A DNA stretch of 64,000 nucleotides from UBA3478 sp049596955. GTDB lineage: Bacteria; Bacteroidota; Bacteroidia; Flavobacteriales; Flavobacteriaceae. Shown here in pieces: positions 36,066-43,496 of this stretch (position 1 is its first letter; every line of letters starts with the position of its first letter). Location: positions 1-64,000 of the forward strand of contig JBMYMD010000007.1 of the NCBI GenBank assembly GCA_049596955.1, written 5' to 3'. A program made the translations under genes and the position numbers. The notes below the pieces were generated by a model, which was given only the letters and a program-made list of their open reading frames with translations, ran no database searches and was not told the origin of the DNA.

Positions 36066-36849
36066 AGAAAAAATACACGAAGTAATATTTGAGGCCGACA
36101 CTCCACTTGGCAAATTATTTGACATCGTATTAATCGTATTAATTCTCAGCAGTCTAGTGACCGTAATGTTAGAGAGTGTTGAAAGTATCAATGCGCAATA
36201 TCAAGAGGTCTTTAAAGTCATTGAGTGGAGCATCACAATTTTTTTTAGCGTTGAATATGTACTAAGAATCCTATCAGTCAAAAAACCGAAAGCCTACATC
36301 TTCAGTTTTTATGGTATTATTGACTTATTAGCTACACTCCCACTCTATATTTCTTTATTTACAACCGGATATCACGCCTTGATCACCGTTCGAACCCTTA
36401 GGCTTTTGAGAATCTTTAGAATTCTTAAAATTGTACAATTTACAAGCGCCGCATCACATCTAGGCCAAGCCCTGAGAGCCAGCAGAATCAAAATTCTAGT
36501 TTTTATATATACCGTATGCATTTTGGCAATTCTATTAGGTACTTTGATGTATATCATAGAGCCAGAAAGCTCAGGTTTTAGCAGTATCCCAAGATCAATC
36601 TATTGGACCGTAGTCACTTTAACGACGGTAGGATATGGCGATATAGCACCTCAAACACCTTTAGGGCAATTTATTGCGACTATGGTCATGATCTTAGGAT
36701 ACGGGATTATCGCTGTACCTACAGGAATCGTAACAGCCTCTCTAAACCAAAAATATACCAAACAAAACACTCAAGCCTGTAGAAACTGCAGTGCAGAAGG
36801 TCATGAAGATGATGCACAATTCTGCTTTAAATGCGGAGATGAATTATGA
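36055..36849 (+). CDS. Potassium channel (six-TM) with C-terminal zinc ribbon
   Basis: A Kv-like ion channel of about 264 residues: S1-S3, an S4 voltage-sensor-like stretch VRTLRLLRIFRILKIVQF, the filter TVGYGD, S6, and then a short tail ACRNC-x11-CFKCGDEL that forms a CxxC/CxxC zinc ribbon. I prefer the TTG at 36055 (MKIREKIHEVIFEADTP), which overlaps the previous gene by 11 bases. The ATG at 35995 would overlap it by 71 and add 20 residues that mirror the other gene's coding sequence. The last 4 bases overlap miaA. The ribbon may sense metal or redox state or mediate binding. Confidence 0.88.
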   Translation: MKIREKIHEVIFEADTPLGKLFDIVLIVLILSSLVTVMLESVESINAQYQEVFKVIEWSITIFFSVEYVLRILSVKKPKAYIFSFYGIIDLLATLPLYISLFTTGYHALITVRTLRLLRIFRILKIVQFTSAASHLGQALRASRIKILVFIYTVCILAILLGTLMYIIEPESSGFSSIPRSIYWTVVTLTTVGYGDIAPQTPLGQFIATMVMILGYGIIAVPTGIVTASLNQKYTKQNTQACRNCSAEGHEDDAQFCFKCGDEL

Positions 36850-38243
36850 AAACACTTCTATGTATCTCTGGTCCTACTGCATCAGGAAAAACAAGCTTAG
36901 CGATTGATCTTGCCAAAACCTATCAAACAGAAATTATTTCAGTCGACAGTCGACAGTTTTATAAAGAAATGAGCATTGGTACAGCCGTTCCCAGTGAAAG
37001 CGAATTAAAAGAAGTCAAGCACCATCTTATACAGCACAAATCAGTCAGTGAAGTTTATACCCTTGGAGATTTTATTCAAGAAGCGAGAACAATCTTAGAT
37101 TCTTTATTTATAAAACATGAATTTGTCGTGGTTGTTGGAGGAAGCGCCTTATTCATGGATGCCTTAATTAACGGCATTGATGACTTTCCAAAAATACCGT
37201 CTAGTATTCGACATGATCTCAACGCCCAACTGCAAAAAGAGGGGCTTAAATCGCTGCAAGACGAATTAAAGCAAAAAGATCCTGAATACTTTGATAAAGT
37301 TGATCTCAATAATCCTCATAGACTCATAAGAGCACTTGAAGTATGTCGAAGTACCAACAGTCCTTATTCAAGTTTTTTGAATAAGTCTTCAAATAAACTA
37401 CCCTACAGAATTCTTCATTTTGGGATTAAAATAGAACGAGCCCTGTTATATAGTAGAATTAATGAACGTGTTGATTTAATGGTAAATGACGGGCTCTTTA
37501 CAGAGGTTCAAGGCTTAGTTCGATACAAAAATCTAAACGCTTTGAATACAGTAGGTTACAAAGAAATATTGTCATTTTTTGACCATCAAATCAGTCGTGA
37601 AAATGCTGTTGAAGAAATCAAAAAAAACAGTCGTCGATACGCTAAAAGACAATTAACTTGGTACCGTAAAAACGAAGATATTCATTGGGTTGGTTTTGAG
37701 ATGTCAAGAAGTCAACAACTCCAAAAAATTAAATCCCGAATAGAAAATAAGATTAAAATAGTGATTCTAACCGGTGTGAGCGGCGTGGGTAAAACCTTTT
37801 TAGGTCAAAAATTATCCGAATTAACCGCGATTCCATTTTCAGATGCAGATGACTTTCACCCCGAAGCCAACAAACAAAAAATGAAGTCAGGTGTGCCGCT
37901 CAATGATCAAGACAGATTACCGTGGCTACTGGACCTCAATACACATATCAAAAAGAGTGAGACAGCACATGGATTAATACTCGCCTGTTCAGCCTTGAAA
38001 CATGAATACCAAAGGATTCTTGAAAAAGAGGTTAAAAACAAAATAAATTGGGTTTGTTTAGAAGCAAATGCTGAAGTAATTCAAACGCGACTTCAAGAAC
38101 GAAAAAGTCACTTTATGCCCGCAAGTTTACTACAAAGCCAATTAGACACTTATGAACCAACCGAAGATGCATTACACTTAAACACAGAAGAGTCAGTTGA
38201 AACTTTGTGCAATGCCGTATTGTTTGAATTATACGGAACTTAA
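36846..38243 (+). CDS. miaA: tRNA dimethylallyltransferase fused to gluconokinase (MiaA-GntK)
   Basis: A single 465-residue ORF with two complete P-loop enzymes. Residues 1 to about 285 are MiaA: P-loop GPTASGKT (9-16), VDSRQFYKEMSIGTA, HHLIQH, VVGGSALFMDALING, NPHRLIRALEV and RRYAKRQLTWYRK, which adds a dimethylallyl group to A37 of UNN-reading tRNAs. Residues about 302-465 are gluconate kinase: P-loop GVSGVGKT (310-317), DADDFHPEANKQKM, GVPLNDQDRLPWL, ACSALKHEYQRIL and ERKSHFMPASLLQSQL, the full GntK motif set. The junction carries no stop or frameshift. Last of the yggS run, 4-base overlap upstream. Confidence 0.93.
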   Translation: MKTLLCISGPTASGKTSLAIDLAKTYQTEIISVDSRQFYKEMSIGTAVPSESELKEVKHHLIQHKSVSEVYTLGDFIQEARTILDSLFIKHEFVVVVGGSALFMDALINGIDDFPKIPSSIRHDLNAQLQKEGLKSLQDELKQKDPEYFDKVDLNNPHRLIRALEVCRSTNSPYSSFLNKSSNKLPYRILHFGIKIERALLYSRINERVDLMVNDGLFTEVQGLVRYKNLNALNTVGYKEILSFFDHQISRENAVEEIKKNSRRYAKRQLTWYRKNEDIHWVGFEMSRSQQLQKIKSRIENKIKIVILTGVSGVGKTFLGQKLSELTAIPFSDADDFHPEANKQKMKSGVPLNDQDRLPWLLDLNTHIKKSETAHGLILACSALKHEYQRILEKEVKNKINWVCLEANAEVIQTRLQERKSHFMPASLLQSQLDTYEPTEDALHLNTEESVETLCNAVLFELYGT

Positions 38244-38246
38244 GAA

Positions 38247-38954
38247 TTAATCAGGGTTTACAACAAGTCGAAATCCCTCACCGTGAATGTTGAGTATTTC
38301 AACCTTTTCATCTTTTTTGAGGTACTTGCGCAGTTTGGCTATATACACATCCATACTTCTAGAAGTAAAATAATTATCGTCTCTCCATATCTGAGTTAAT
38401 GCAAGTTCCCTTGGCATTAAATCGTTTAAATGAAGTGCTAGTAATTTTAACAACTCATTCTCTTTAGGTGATAGCTTAATAGGCTCCTCTCCAGAATAAC
38501 TCAAAAATCTCAGTTTACTATTGAGCTGAAAATTTCCAATCTCAAATTCAAACTGTTTAGATTGAACAGATTGATTATTAATTGACTTTCGTTCGAGTAT
38601 TGTTTTGATCTTTACCAGCAAAACCTCAGAATCAAAAGGTTTATTTAAATAATCATCTGCTCCTGCCTTATATCCCTCCAAAACATCTTCTTTCATTGTT
38701 TTGGCCGTTAAAAATATTATTGGAACATGCTGGTTTTGCTGCCTAATTTCACGTGCGAGTGTAAAACCGTCCTTATAAGGCATCATGACATCTAATATAC
38801 AGACGTCGTACTCCTGTTTTTTGAATTTTTCAAACCCCTCCATACCATTTTTAGCCAGCACAACCTCGAAATTATTCATTCCTAAGTAGTCCCTTAAAAC
38901 AATTCCAAAATTGGGATCGTCTTCTACTAATAATATTCTTCTTTTTTCTTCCAT
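38247..38954 (-). CDS. OmpR-family response regulator
   Basis: A 235-residue regulator. The receiver domain (1-120) shows VEDDPNF, the phosphoacceptor D55 in ILDVMMPYKDG and the conserved lysine in FLTAK. The C-terminal winged-helix DNA-binding domain (about 135-230) ends with the typical SRSMDVYIAKLRKYLKKD and GEGFRLV. It follows the histidine kinase by 11 bases, forming a two-component pair. The arrangement resembles RprXY of Bacteroides, but the signal is unknown. It converges with miaA-gntK, only 3 bases apart. Confidence 0.95.
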   Translation of the reverse strand: MEEKRRILLVEDDPNFGIVLRDYLGMNNFEVVLAKNGMEGFEKFKKQEYDVCILDVMMPYKDGFTLAREIRQQNQHVPIIFLTAKTMKEDVLEGYKAGADDYLNKPFDSEVLLVKIKTILERKSINNQSVQSKQFEFEIGNFQLNSKLRFLSYSGEEPIKLSPKENELLKLLALHLNDLMPRELALTQIWRDDNYFTSRSMDVYIAKLRKYLKKDEKVEILNIHGEGFRLVVNPD

Positions 38955-38965
38955 AGGTATAAGAT

Positions 38966-40552
38966 TTAAGTCAAAGGGAATTTTACAAAAAATACGCTAC
39001 CCTTTCCTTTTTCACTTTCCACAAAAATTGAGCCATTATGTAAATCAACAATGTGTTTCGCGTAAGAAAGACCCAATCCGTGCCCTTTTACATTGTGTAC
39101 ATTGCCTGTATGTTCGCGGTAAAACTTTTCAAATATTTTCTTTGATACGGCTTTTGTCATACCCATTCCGTGGTCTTCAATTCTAACCACTACAGAATGG
39201 TTTTCGTTGTAGGTTTGTATCCCTATATACAATTCTTGATCAGAGTATTTGACTGCATTATCTAAAATGTTGACAATGAGATTGGTCAAGTGATGTGCAT
39301 TACCTTTAATGACATCTCGATCTGCTATTAATTTTTTTTCGAGAAGCCCTTTTCTATGGTCGATAAGTAATTCAACATGAACTACCGCCTCTGATATGAT
39401 TTCATGAATACTCAATTCTTCTTTCTCAACTTCAAACTGTCTTTTTTCTAACTTAGATATTTGAAGAACGTTTTCTACCTGAGCGTGCATTCTCTTATTT
39501 TCATCTCTAATCATTTGTAAATACCGATCTAGCTTTTCTTTATCTGATGATATGATAGGATTTTTTATAGATTCCACAGCCAAATTGATGGTCGCAATCG
39601 GTGTTTTGAATTCATGCGTCATATTATTGATGAAGTCACTTTTAATTTCAGAAATTCTCTTTTGAGTGACTAGTTGATATATAGAAATGATAAAAACAAT
39701 AACAATAATTGTAGTAAAGACGACAGAAAGAGTCACAAGACTAGCTATTTCAGAGAGTAGAAATTCTTTACGATCAGGAAAAAACAAGGCCAAAGTGTAG
39801 TCTGTCATCCCTTCACTATCTTTAAAGATTGGAGCCTTGTATAAATTTTCGCTCTTAAAATCAAATTGCTCGCTTCTGACCAATGTTGGAAACTGCATAC
39901 TTTCAACTCCAAATTCAAAGCTCGAATCAATACCCCTATTTTTCAATTCACTTTCAATGGCTTGATACAGGTCTTCAACCTCAATTCTATTGTGAATGGG
40001 AATAGTTTTAGCCGCTTCCATGAAGACATCATCATATTGGGCTTTCTCCATTTTAGTCAACCCTCCTATTTTCTCCAAAACCTCAACAGGCTCTAGATAG
40101 GTTTCATTGTTGTCTAAAGCAGAACTCGCCTTAAAAATTCGTTTGGTGCGGGTAGAAGTGTAATTATAAATGGTCGAGGTGTCGCGAATCAACTGTCCTT
40201 TGTCATCGAGAAAAGTAGATGGCATGTCATAACCCTCTTTTAAAATACCGTGGGAGTAAAAAAGAATTTCCTCATCGGTAAGACTTCTGTCGATAAAAAA
40301 GAAATTCTGAATTTGCTGAGATTGCGGATCTCCAATACTGTCGATTAAAAAAGCGAGTTTGTCGTAATATCTTTTGCGCTCCTTAGCTTCTACATTTTCA
40401 GCCGTTGAGTTTAAAACATCAGAAATTACATTAGAAAATTCCTCTGACTTAGAACGGAATGCCGTTTGCATCCAATACACTTGAACGACAACAATACCCG
40501 CAAGGGCTAAACACATCAAACCTATGGTATACGAAAACCACTTCTTGTTCAT
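38966..40552 (-). CDS. Membrane sensor histidine kinase
   Basis: A 528-residue kinase: TM1 (about 8-27), a periplasmic sensor of about 240 residues, TM2 (about 271-294), then no recognisable HAMP domain, a HisKA box with H313 in NNMTHEFKTPIATI, and an HATPase_c domain with NILDNAVKYS (N box), EDHGMGM (G1) and GHGLGLSYAKHIV (G2). It phosphorylates the response regulator encoded 11 bases downstream. A perfect -7 box ends 4 nt before its ATG, suggesting a leaderless message. Confidence 0.95.
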   Translation of the reverse strand: MNKKWFSYTIGLMCLALAGIVVVQVYWMQTAFRSKSEEFSNVISDVLNSTAENVEAKERKRYYDKLAFLIDSIGDPQSQQIQNFFFIDRSLTDEEILFYSHGILKEGYDMPSTFLDDKGQLIRDTSTIYNYTSTRTKRIFKASSALDNNETYLEPVEVLEKIGGLTKMEKAQYDDVFMEAAKTIPIHNRIEVEDLYQAIESELKNRGIDSSFEFGVESMQFPTLVRSEQFDFKSENLYKAPIFKDSEGMTDYTLALFFPDRKEFLLSEIASLVTLSVVFTTIIVIVFIISIYQLVTQKRISEIKSDFINNMTHEFKTPIATINLAVESIKNPIISSDKEKLDRYLQMIRDENKRMHAQVENVLQISKLEKRQFEVEKEELSIHEIISEAVVHVELLIDHRKGLLEKKLIADRDVIKGNAHHLTNLIVNILDNAVKYSDQELYIGIQTYNENHSVVVRIEDHGMGMTKAVSKKIFEKFYREHTGNVHNVKGHGLGLSYAKHIVDLHNGSIFVESEKGKGSVFFVKFPLT

Positions 40553-40556
40553 AGCT

Positions 40557-40564
40557 CAAATATA
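40557..40564 (-). promoter_or_regulatory. Histidine kinase promoter -7 box (TATATTTG)
   Basis: Exact TAnnTTTG match on the minus strand, with only AGCT between it and the ATG. The spacing equals that at leuA and ribD. Confidence 0.6.
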
Positions 40565-40840
40565 CTTGTACAAATTAACTTCAGCTCTTACTTTAACTTA
40601 GCCTTAAGAATTATTGAGCCCTTCGCTACTATCTCACGAGTATTTGCACCTTAATTCGAACCCGCTTTAACATTAACAACTGTTCATCTAATAAAATGCT
40701 CTTAAATTCTCTGTAGGATAGTATTACCTATAACAATAATTGTCGGGCGGAACGAATGGGTGTGACTTTAACAGAAGGTTTATGTTGTGATTAATGCAAT
40801 TGAATGCTTTTATTATATTTAGAAAGACTGGAATAATAAC

Positions 40841-40906
40841 ATTTGTAATGTAAACCAATCTAGTCATTAAATAAGCCCTAAGTTAACACTGAGGGCTTAT
40901 TTTATT
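40841..40906 (+). repeat. Island repeat, copy A (conserved 25-mer plus terminator hairpin)
   Basis: The first 25 bases (40841-40865) match 42899-42923 at 21 positions, and each copy then ends in a hairpin with the related core CCCTA..GT.AACACT.AGGG and T-rich tail. Both copies have the same orientation. It may be the 3' end of a small RNA or of a lost gene. Confidence 0.6.
40871..40906 (+). terminator. Terminator hairpin in repeat copy A
   Basis: A 9-bp perfect stem ATAAGCCCT/AGGGCTTAT with a 12-nt loop, followed by TTTATT. There is no annotated gene just upstream on the plus strand, so it implies an unannotated short transcript. Confidence 0.65.
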
Positions 40907-41098
40907 CGCAATATTTAAATCTAAATCTCTAACAAAACAGCGTAAAAACTCAAAATATAGCATTGAAATTGATTTTAACTTGAACGATTAACAACATCTC
41001 TTGAAACAAGTTCAATACTTGAGAATATCGATGAAATGCACAAAATCATCGATGAATTACACTACTTTTAGTATACCAAATCATCAAATCATATAACA

Positions 41099-41167
41099 AT
41101 GAGCTTTAAATCCTACACCACGAAATTATCTGAATTGCTAGACAAGTTGTTTTTACGCTTTGTTTGA
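41099..41167 (+). CDS. Possible 22-residue amphipathic peptide
   Basis: An ATG-started 22-codon frame encoding a peptide that begins MSFKSYTTKLSELLDKLF and ends LRFV, which would form an amphipathic helix with basic and hydrophobic faces. It sits 36 bases before a strong hairpin terminator and 28 bases after an approximate -7 box (TACTTTTA). It could be a small membrane-active peptide or chance. Confidence is low because nothing but position supports it. Confidence 0.3.
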   Translation: MSFKSYTTKLSELLDKLFLRFV

Positions 41168-41202
41168 TAGTGTTTTTGGTTAACTGAACACTTGTCTTGT
41201 TC

Positions 41203-41259
41203 GAGGCCGTTATTTAGGTTACCGTGTGTTAGTTTCTCCTATTTAGCGGCCTCTTTTTT
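41203..41259 (+). terminator. Hairpin terminator in the small-gene island
   Basis: A 7-bp GC-rich stem GAGGCCG/CGGCCTC closes a 37-nt loop with possible inner pairing and is followed by TTTTTT. Read on the plus strand it would end the 22-codon peptide transcript. Confidence 0.6.
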
Positions 41260-41279
41260 GATGTTCATCATATATCCAT

Positions 41280-41297
41280 TAAATAGGCAACTATTTA
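41280..41297. repeat. Short inverted repeat
   Basis: TAAATAG-GCAA-CTATTTA, a 7-bp perfect stem with a 4-nt loop in otherwise featureless AT-rich DNA. It lacks a T tract. Confidence 0.4.
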
Positions 41298-41497
41298 GAT
41301 TGTAAATTCTATTATCAGATATGCCCAAACATCAACCCACTCCTCTAGATCGATAGATTCAATACAATAAATTAAAAATCGATTTTACCAATTATGGATG
41401 AGAGAAAATGAATTTTACTGTTCAAGAGAAGGTGGCATACTCCTTAGTACTTTTCGAGTAGAAATAAGTTCAAAGTGTCTTAAACACAAAGTGAATA

Positions 41498-41671
41498 CTA
41501 CTCTTTATTTTTATAGAAATGTATACCAAATAGCAAAAGAGCTAATGTTACTGAAATTGCTTTTACAGGTCTTGGAATTAAAAAATCAAAGTGACTAAAT
41601 TTTCTAACAGCCAATTCAACAAGGTTTAATATTGTTAACCCAACTGCAATTTTGTAATAAATTTTATTCAT
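41498..41671 (-). CDS. Small membrane protein, 57 residues
   Basis: An ATG-started frame that reads MNKIYYKIAVGLTILNLVEL, then a short basic loop (VRKFSHFDFLIPRPVK), a second hydrophobic segment (AISVTLALLLFGIHFY) and a lysine-rich end. Two membrane helices joined by a positively charged loop is a convincing small membrane protein rather than a chance frame. It is the last of a run of four small membrane proteins on this strand. No family is recognised. Confidence 0.6.
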   Translation of the reverse strand: MNKIYYKIAVGLTILNLVELAVRKFSHFDFLIPRPVKAISVTLALLLFGIHFYKNKE

Positions 41672-41883
41672 AATATCAGAAACATAAGCACTAGACCTTA
41701 AAAGTAGCCAAAAATTAATCCTTTAGTTCAGAGTCTCGTTGTTCTTTTTCAATTTGATTATTAAAGTCTCTTTCACCCTCAAAATACCTCAAGAATTCAG
41801 CTTGAACATTATCCACTACCCATCAAAAACTAACACTAAATTTCTCTACTAATAATTTTGAGAACAGAATAATGCCTTATAGA

Positions 41884-42171
41884 TCACCAGTATCTTCGAG
41901 CTCTTCTAAAACAGAAAATTACCAGGAAAACAAAAAAGACAGGTTTACTGTACATTTCAATTTCTGTTCGATAGTTTTCTAAAAAAACTTTTACTTGTGT
42001 TAAGTCAATCTGTGATAAATCAATAAGAGGTAATAAATCAAGACTATCCAATAAACCGAATATGCCTAACAAACCAAAGATTATCCATACTAGACCTTTA
42101 AATCTTGCTTTTTTTTTCGGCTCTCTTTTTTTTCCAAAAATGTGGTCGAATAATTTATTTTTCGTGCTCAT
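41884..42171 (-). CDS. Small two-helix membrane protein
   Basis: A 95-residue protein from the ATG at 42171 (MSTKNKLFDHIFGKKREPKK); a longer frame adds 9 unlikely residues. After the strongly basic N-terminus comes a hydrophobic segment (LVWIIFGLLGIFGLLDSL), a 35-residue acidic loop and a second segment (PVFFVFLVIFCF) ending RRARRYW. Topology would put both ends in the cytoplasm by the positive-inside rule. No known family. It lies between two other small membrane-protein genes on the same strand. Confidence 0.6.
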   Translation of the reverse strand: MSTKNKLFDHIFGKKREPKKKARFKGLVWIIFGLLGIFGLLDSLDLLPLIDLSQIDLTQVKVFLENYRTEIEMYSKPVFFVFLVIFCFRRARRYW

Positions 42172-42225
42172 CGAGGATTCTGTAAATGTTGCTTGCAATA
42201 TAAATTATCTTAAGGGACACAAGGT

Positions 42226-42414
42226 TCATTTCTTATTCTTCTTGAAATATTTAAAGGCATTATACCCCATACCTATACTGAATACAAGATTAGGGACAAC
42301 AAGCAAGTAGTTGTATTCATATTCTGACAAAGAGGCTGTAACAGCTCCAAAAAAACAGGCAAAACAAGTGATGACATAACCAATGAAATTATTATGGTTA
42401 GGATTACGACTCAT
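42226..42414 (-). CDS. Small two-helix membrane protein, 62 residues
   Basis: Two hydrophobic segments (about residues 10-28 FIGYVITCFACFFGAVTAS and 35-55 YLLVVPNLVFSIGMGYNA) flank a short acidic loop, and the C-terminus is KYFKKNKK. The composition is like that of neighbouring small proteins in the island. It is 54 bases upstream of the 95-residue protein on the same strand. No family recognised. Confidence 0.55.
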   Translation of the reverse strand: MSRNPNHNNFIGYVITCFACFFGAVTASLSEYEYNYLLVVPNLVFSIGMGYNAFKYFKKNKK

Positions 42415-42458
42415 ATTAATAAGACTACATAGATATTGATGGGTAAATACCTTATTGA

Positions 42459-42779
42459 TTAATCAATGCGTTTTATTTTATTTGATTTAACTAAGAAATA
42501 AACAAGTGCAATGATTATGTATAAACTCCATAGAATGACTGATTTTTTATTATCCATCAGCACATAACAAATTTGAAATATAATAAAAGAGTATATAGCT
42601 TGGTTTTTAAAGAAGGTCTTGAAAGACACCAGGTAATTCTCTATGTCAAACTTTTTTCGTTCTTCATCTGTCATAAAATTGTACCCCGCCAATAAAATTT
42701 TGGCATTTTCTTTATTCATGAAATGTCCAATCGCGTAATATAAAGCAGAGACAAAAATAACAGGTATATAAATTGACAT
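42459..42779 (-). CDS. DUF3784-like membrane protein
   Basis: A 106-residue protein: a first hydrophobic segment, then NKENAKILLAGYNFMTDEERKKFDIENY, then two further hydrophobic segments. The LLAGYN-x-M-x3-E-x2-K-x-D motif after the first helix is the hallmark of DUF3784, a small membrane family of unknown function. I use the ATG at 42779; an in-frame GTG directly precedes it. It is the first of the four minus-strand small membrane genes of the island. Confidence 0.75.
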   Translation of the reverse strand: MSIYIPVIFVSALYYAIGHFMNKENAKILLAGYNFMTDEERKKFDIENYLVSFKTFFKNQAIYSFIIFQICYVLMDNKKSVILWSLYIIIALVYFLVKSNKIKRID

Positions 42780-42898
42780 CACAATCAGTTAAGATTCCTC
42801 TAAATTTAAATTAAAATCATATAAATAAAGTCAAGGTTAGGCACAATTTTTTGCTATAATTTAAAAGACTTTACTAATTTTATTGAGGCTCGAATACT

Positions 42899-42962
42899 AT
42901 TTATAATGTAAATCACTCTAGCCGAAAACATTTATCCCTAGTAAACACTAGGGTTTTTTTAT
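42899..42962 (+). repeat. Island repeat, copy B
   Basis: The second copy of the element at 40841-40906, same orientation, 21 of the first 25 bases identical, then a hairpin with the same core layout and a poly-T tail. The two copies bracket the small membrane-protein genes. Confidence 0.6.
42936..42962 (+). terminator. Terminator hairpin in repeat copy B
   Basis: A 7-bp perfect stem CCCTAGT/ACTAGGG with an AAAC loop, then seven T residues. No annotated plus-strand gene precedes it. Confidence 0.75.
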
Positions 42963-43135
42963 TAATACCATTGTCAAACAATAGATGACGCACTTCCTAA
43001 TGTTCAAAAATTACATTTAAAATTGATCGAATTCCATCTCTAAACCTGGTTTCTTTTTAATTAGTCCAAATAACAATTATCACATTATCAACGATTTAGA
43101 GAAAAAAAATTCTATTTTTATATAAAACGAATATT

Positions 43136-43261
43136 ATGGAAAATTTACAATTGAGTAACAGCTGTGTGAACTGTTCTAATTTTAATGACAACGCTAAGTC
43201 TTGCTCGTTTCACAAGTTCGAAGTAAGTGAGAAATACACATGTGAAGAATTTAATCATTAG
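43136..43261 (+). CDS. 41-residue Cys/His small protein (likely zinc binding)
   Basis: An ATG-started 41-codon frame with the pattern SCVNC-x8-C-x2-H-x9-C-x2-F. Four cysteines and a histidine in this spacing resemble the short CxxCxxF...C..H...TCxxF motif found in small zinc- or iron-sulfur-binding Bacteroidota proteins. A strong terminator begins 21 bases after the stop, so it is probably a single-gene transcript. The gene is too short for usual ORF thresholds. Function unknown. Confidence 0.65.
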   Translation: MENLQLSNSCVNCSNFNDNAKSCSFHKFEVSEKYTCEEFNH

Positions 43262-43282
43262 ATTTTAATCAAATCCGATCAT

Positions 43283-43316
43283 AAAGAGCATACGTTTGTT
43301 ATGCTCTTTTCTTTTT
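43283..43316 (+). terminator. Terminator after the 41-residue protein gene
   Basis: A 10-bp perfect stem AAAGAGCATA/TATGCTCTTT with a 7-nt loop, followed by a T-rich tail. It supports the upstream small gene being transcribed. Confidence 0.85.
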
Positions 43317-43496
43317 ACAACTTATTTAGATTAAATACTTTTTAAAAAAACAACTCCCTACAAATTTTGTCAATGCATTCTGGAAATTATTCAAGTATTG
43401 ACTCCTCTTTTTAACTCTGTACCTACATCATGTGGACACAATTAGGGTTTGCTAGAATTTTTGAGCTTGTCTATATTGTACATAAACTAAAATCAA

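Larger units (their letters stand above)
40553..41497. other. Intergenic stretch without a firm gene, start of the small-gene island
   Basis: About 945 AT-rich bases. It holds the kinase promoter box, a 66-base element related to one at 42899, a possible 22-codon peptide (41099), a large hairpin terminator (41203-41253), a small hairpin (41280-41297) and a pair of near-identical 15-mers 21 bases apart (41027 and 41048). An open frame at 41398-41598 looks spurious because a better small gene lies opposite it. Confidence 0.6.
42783..43135. other. Intergenic stretch with repeat copy B
   Basis: About 350 AT-rich bases. The only structure seen is the repeat copy B with its terminator (42899-42962). 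Beyond it I see no gene and no clear TAnnTTTG promoter for the 41-residue protein that follows. Confidence 0.6.

Noticed and set aside
40794..40853. 19-codon hydrophobic frame running into repeat copy A
   Set aside because: The corresponding frame at copy B has no start codon, so the shared sequence is more likely conserved as RNA or DNA than as peptide.
41398..41598. 66-codon plus-strand frame in the small-gene island
   Set aside because: Its composition is unlike a protein, there is no promoter or plausible start context, and a better two-helix membrane-protein frame (41498-41671) runs opposite to it.
41715..41816. 33-codon GTG-started charged frame on the minus strand
   Set aside because: It has no ATG, a stop just upstream, and no motif; it could be a decayed gene but nothing supports it.
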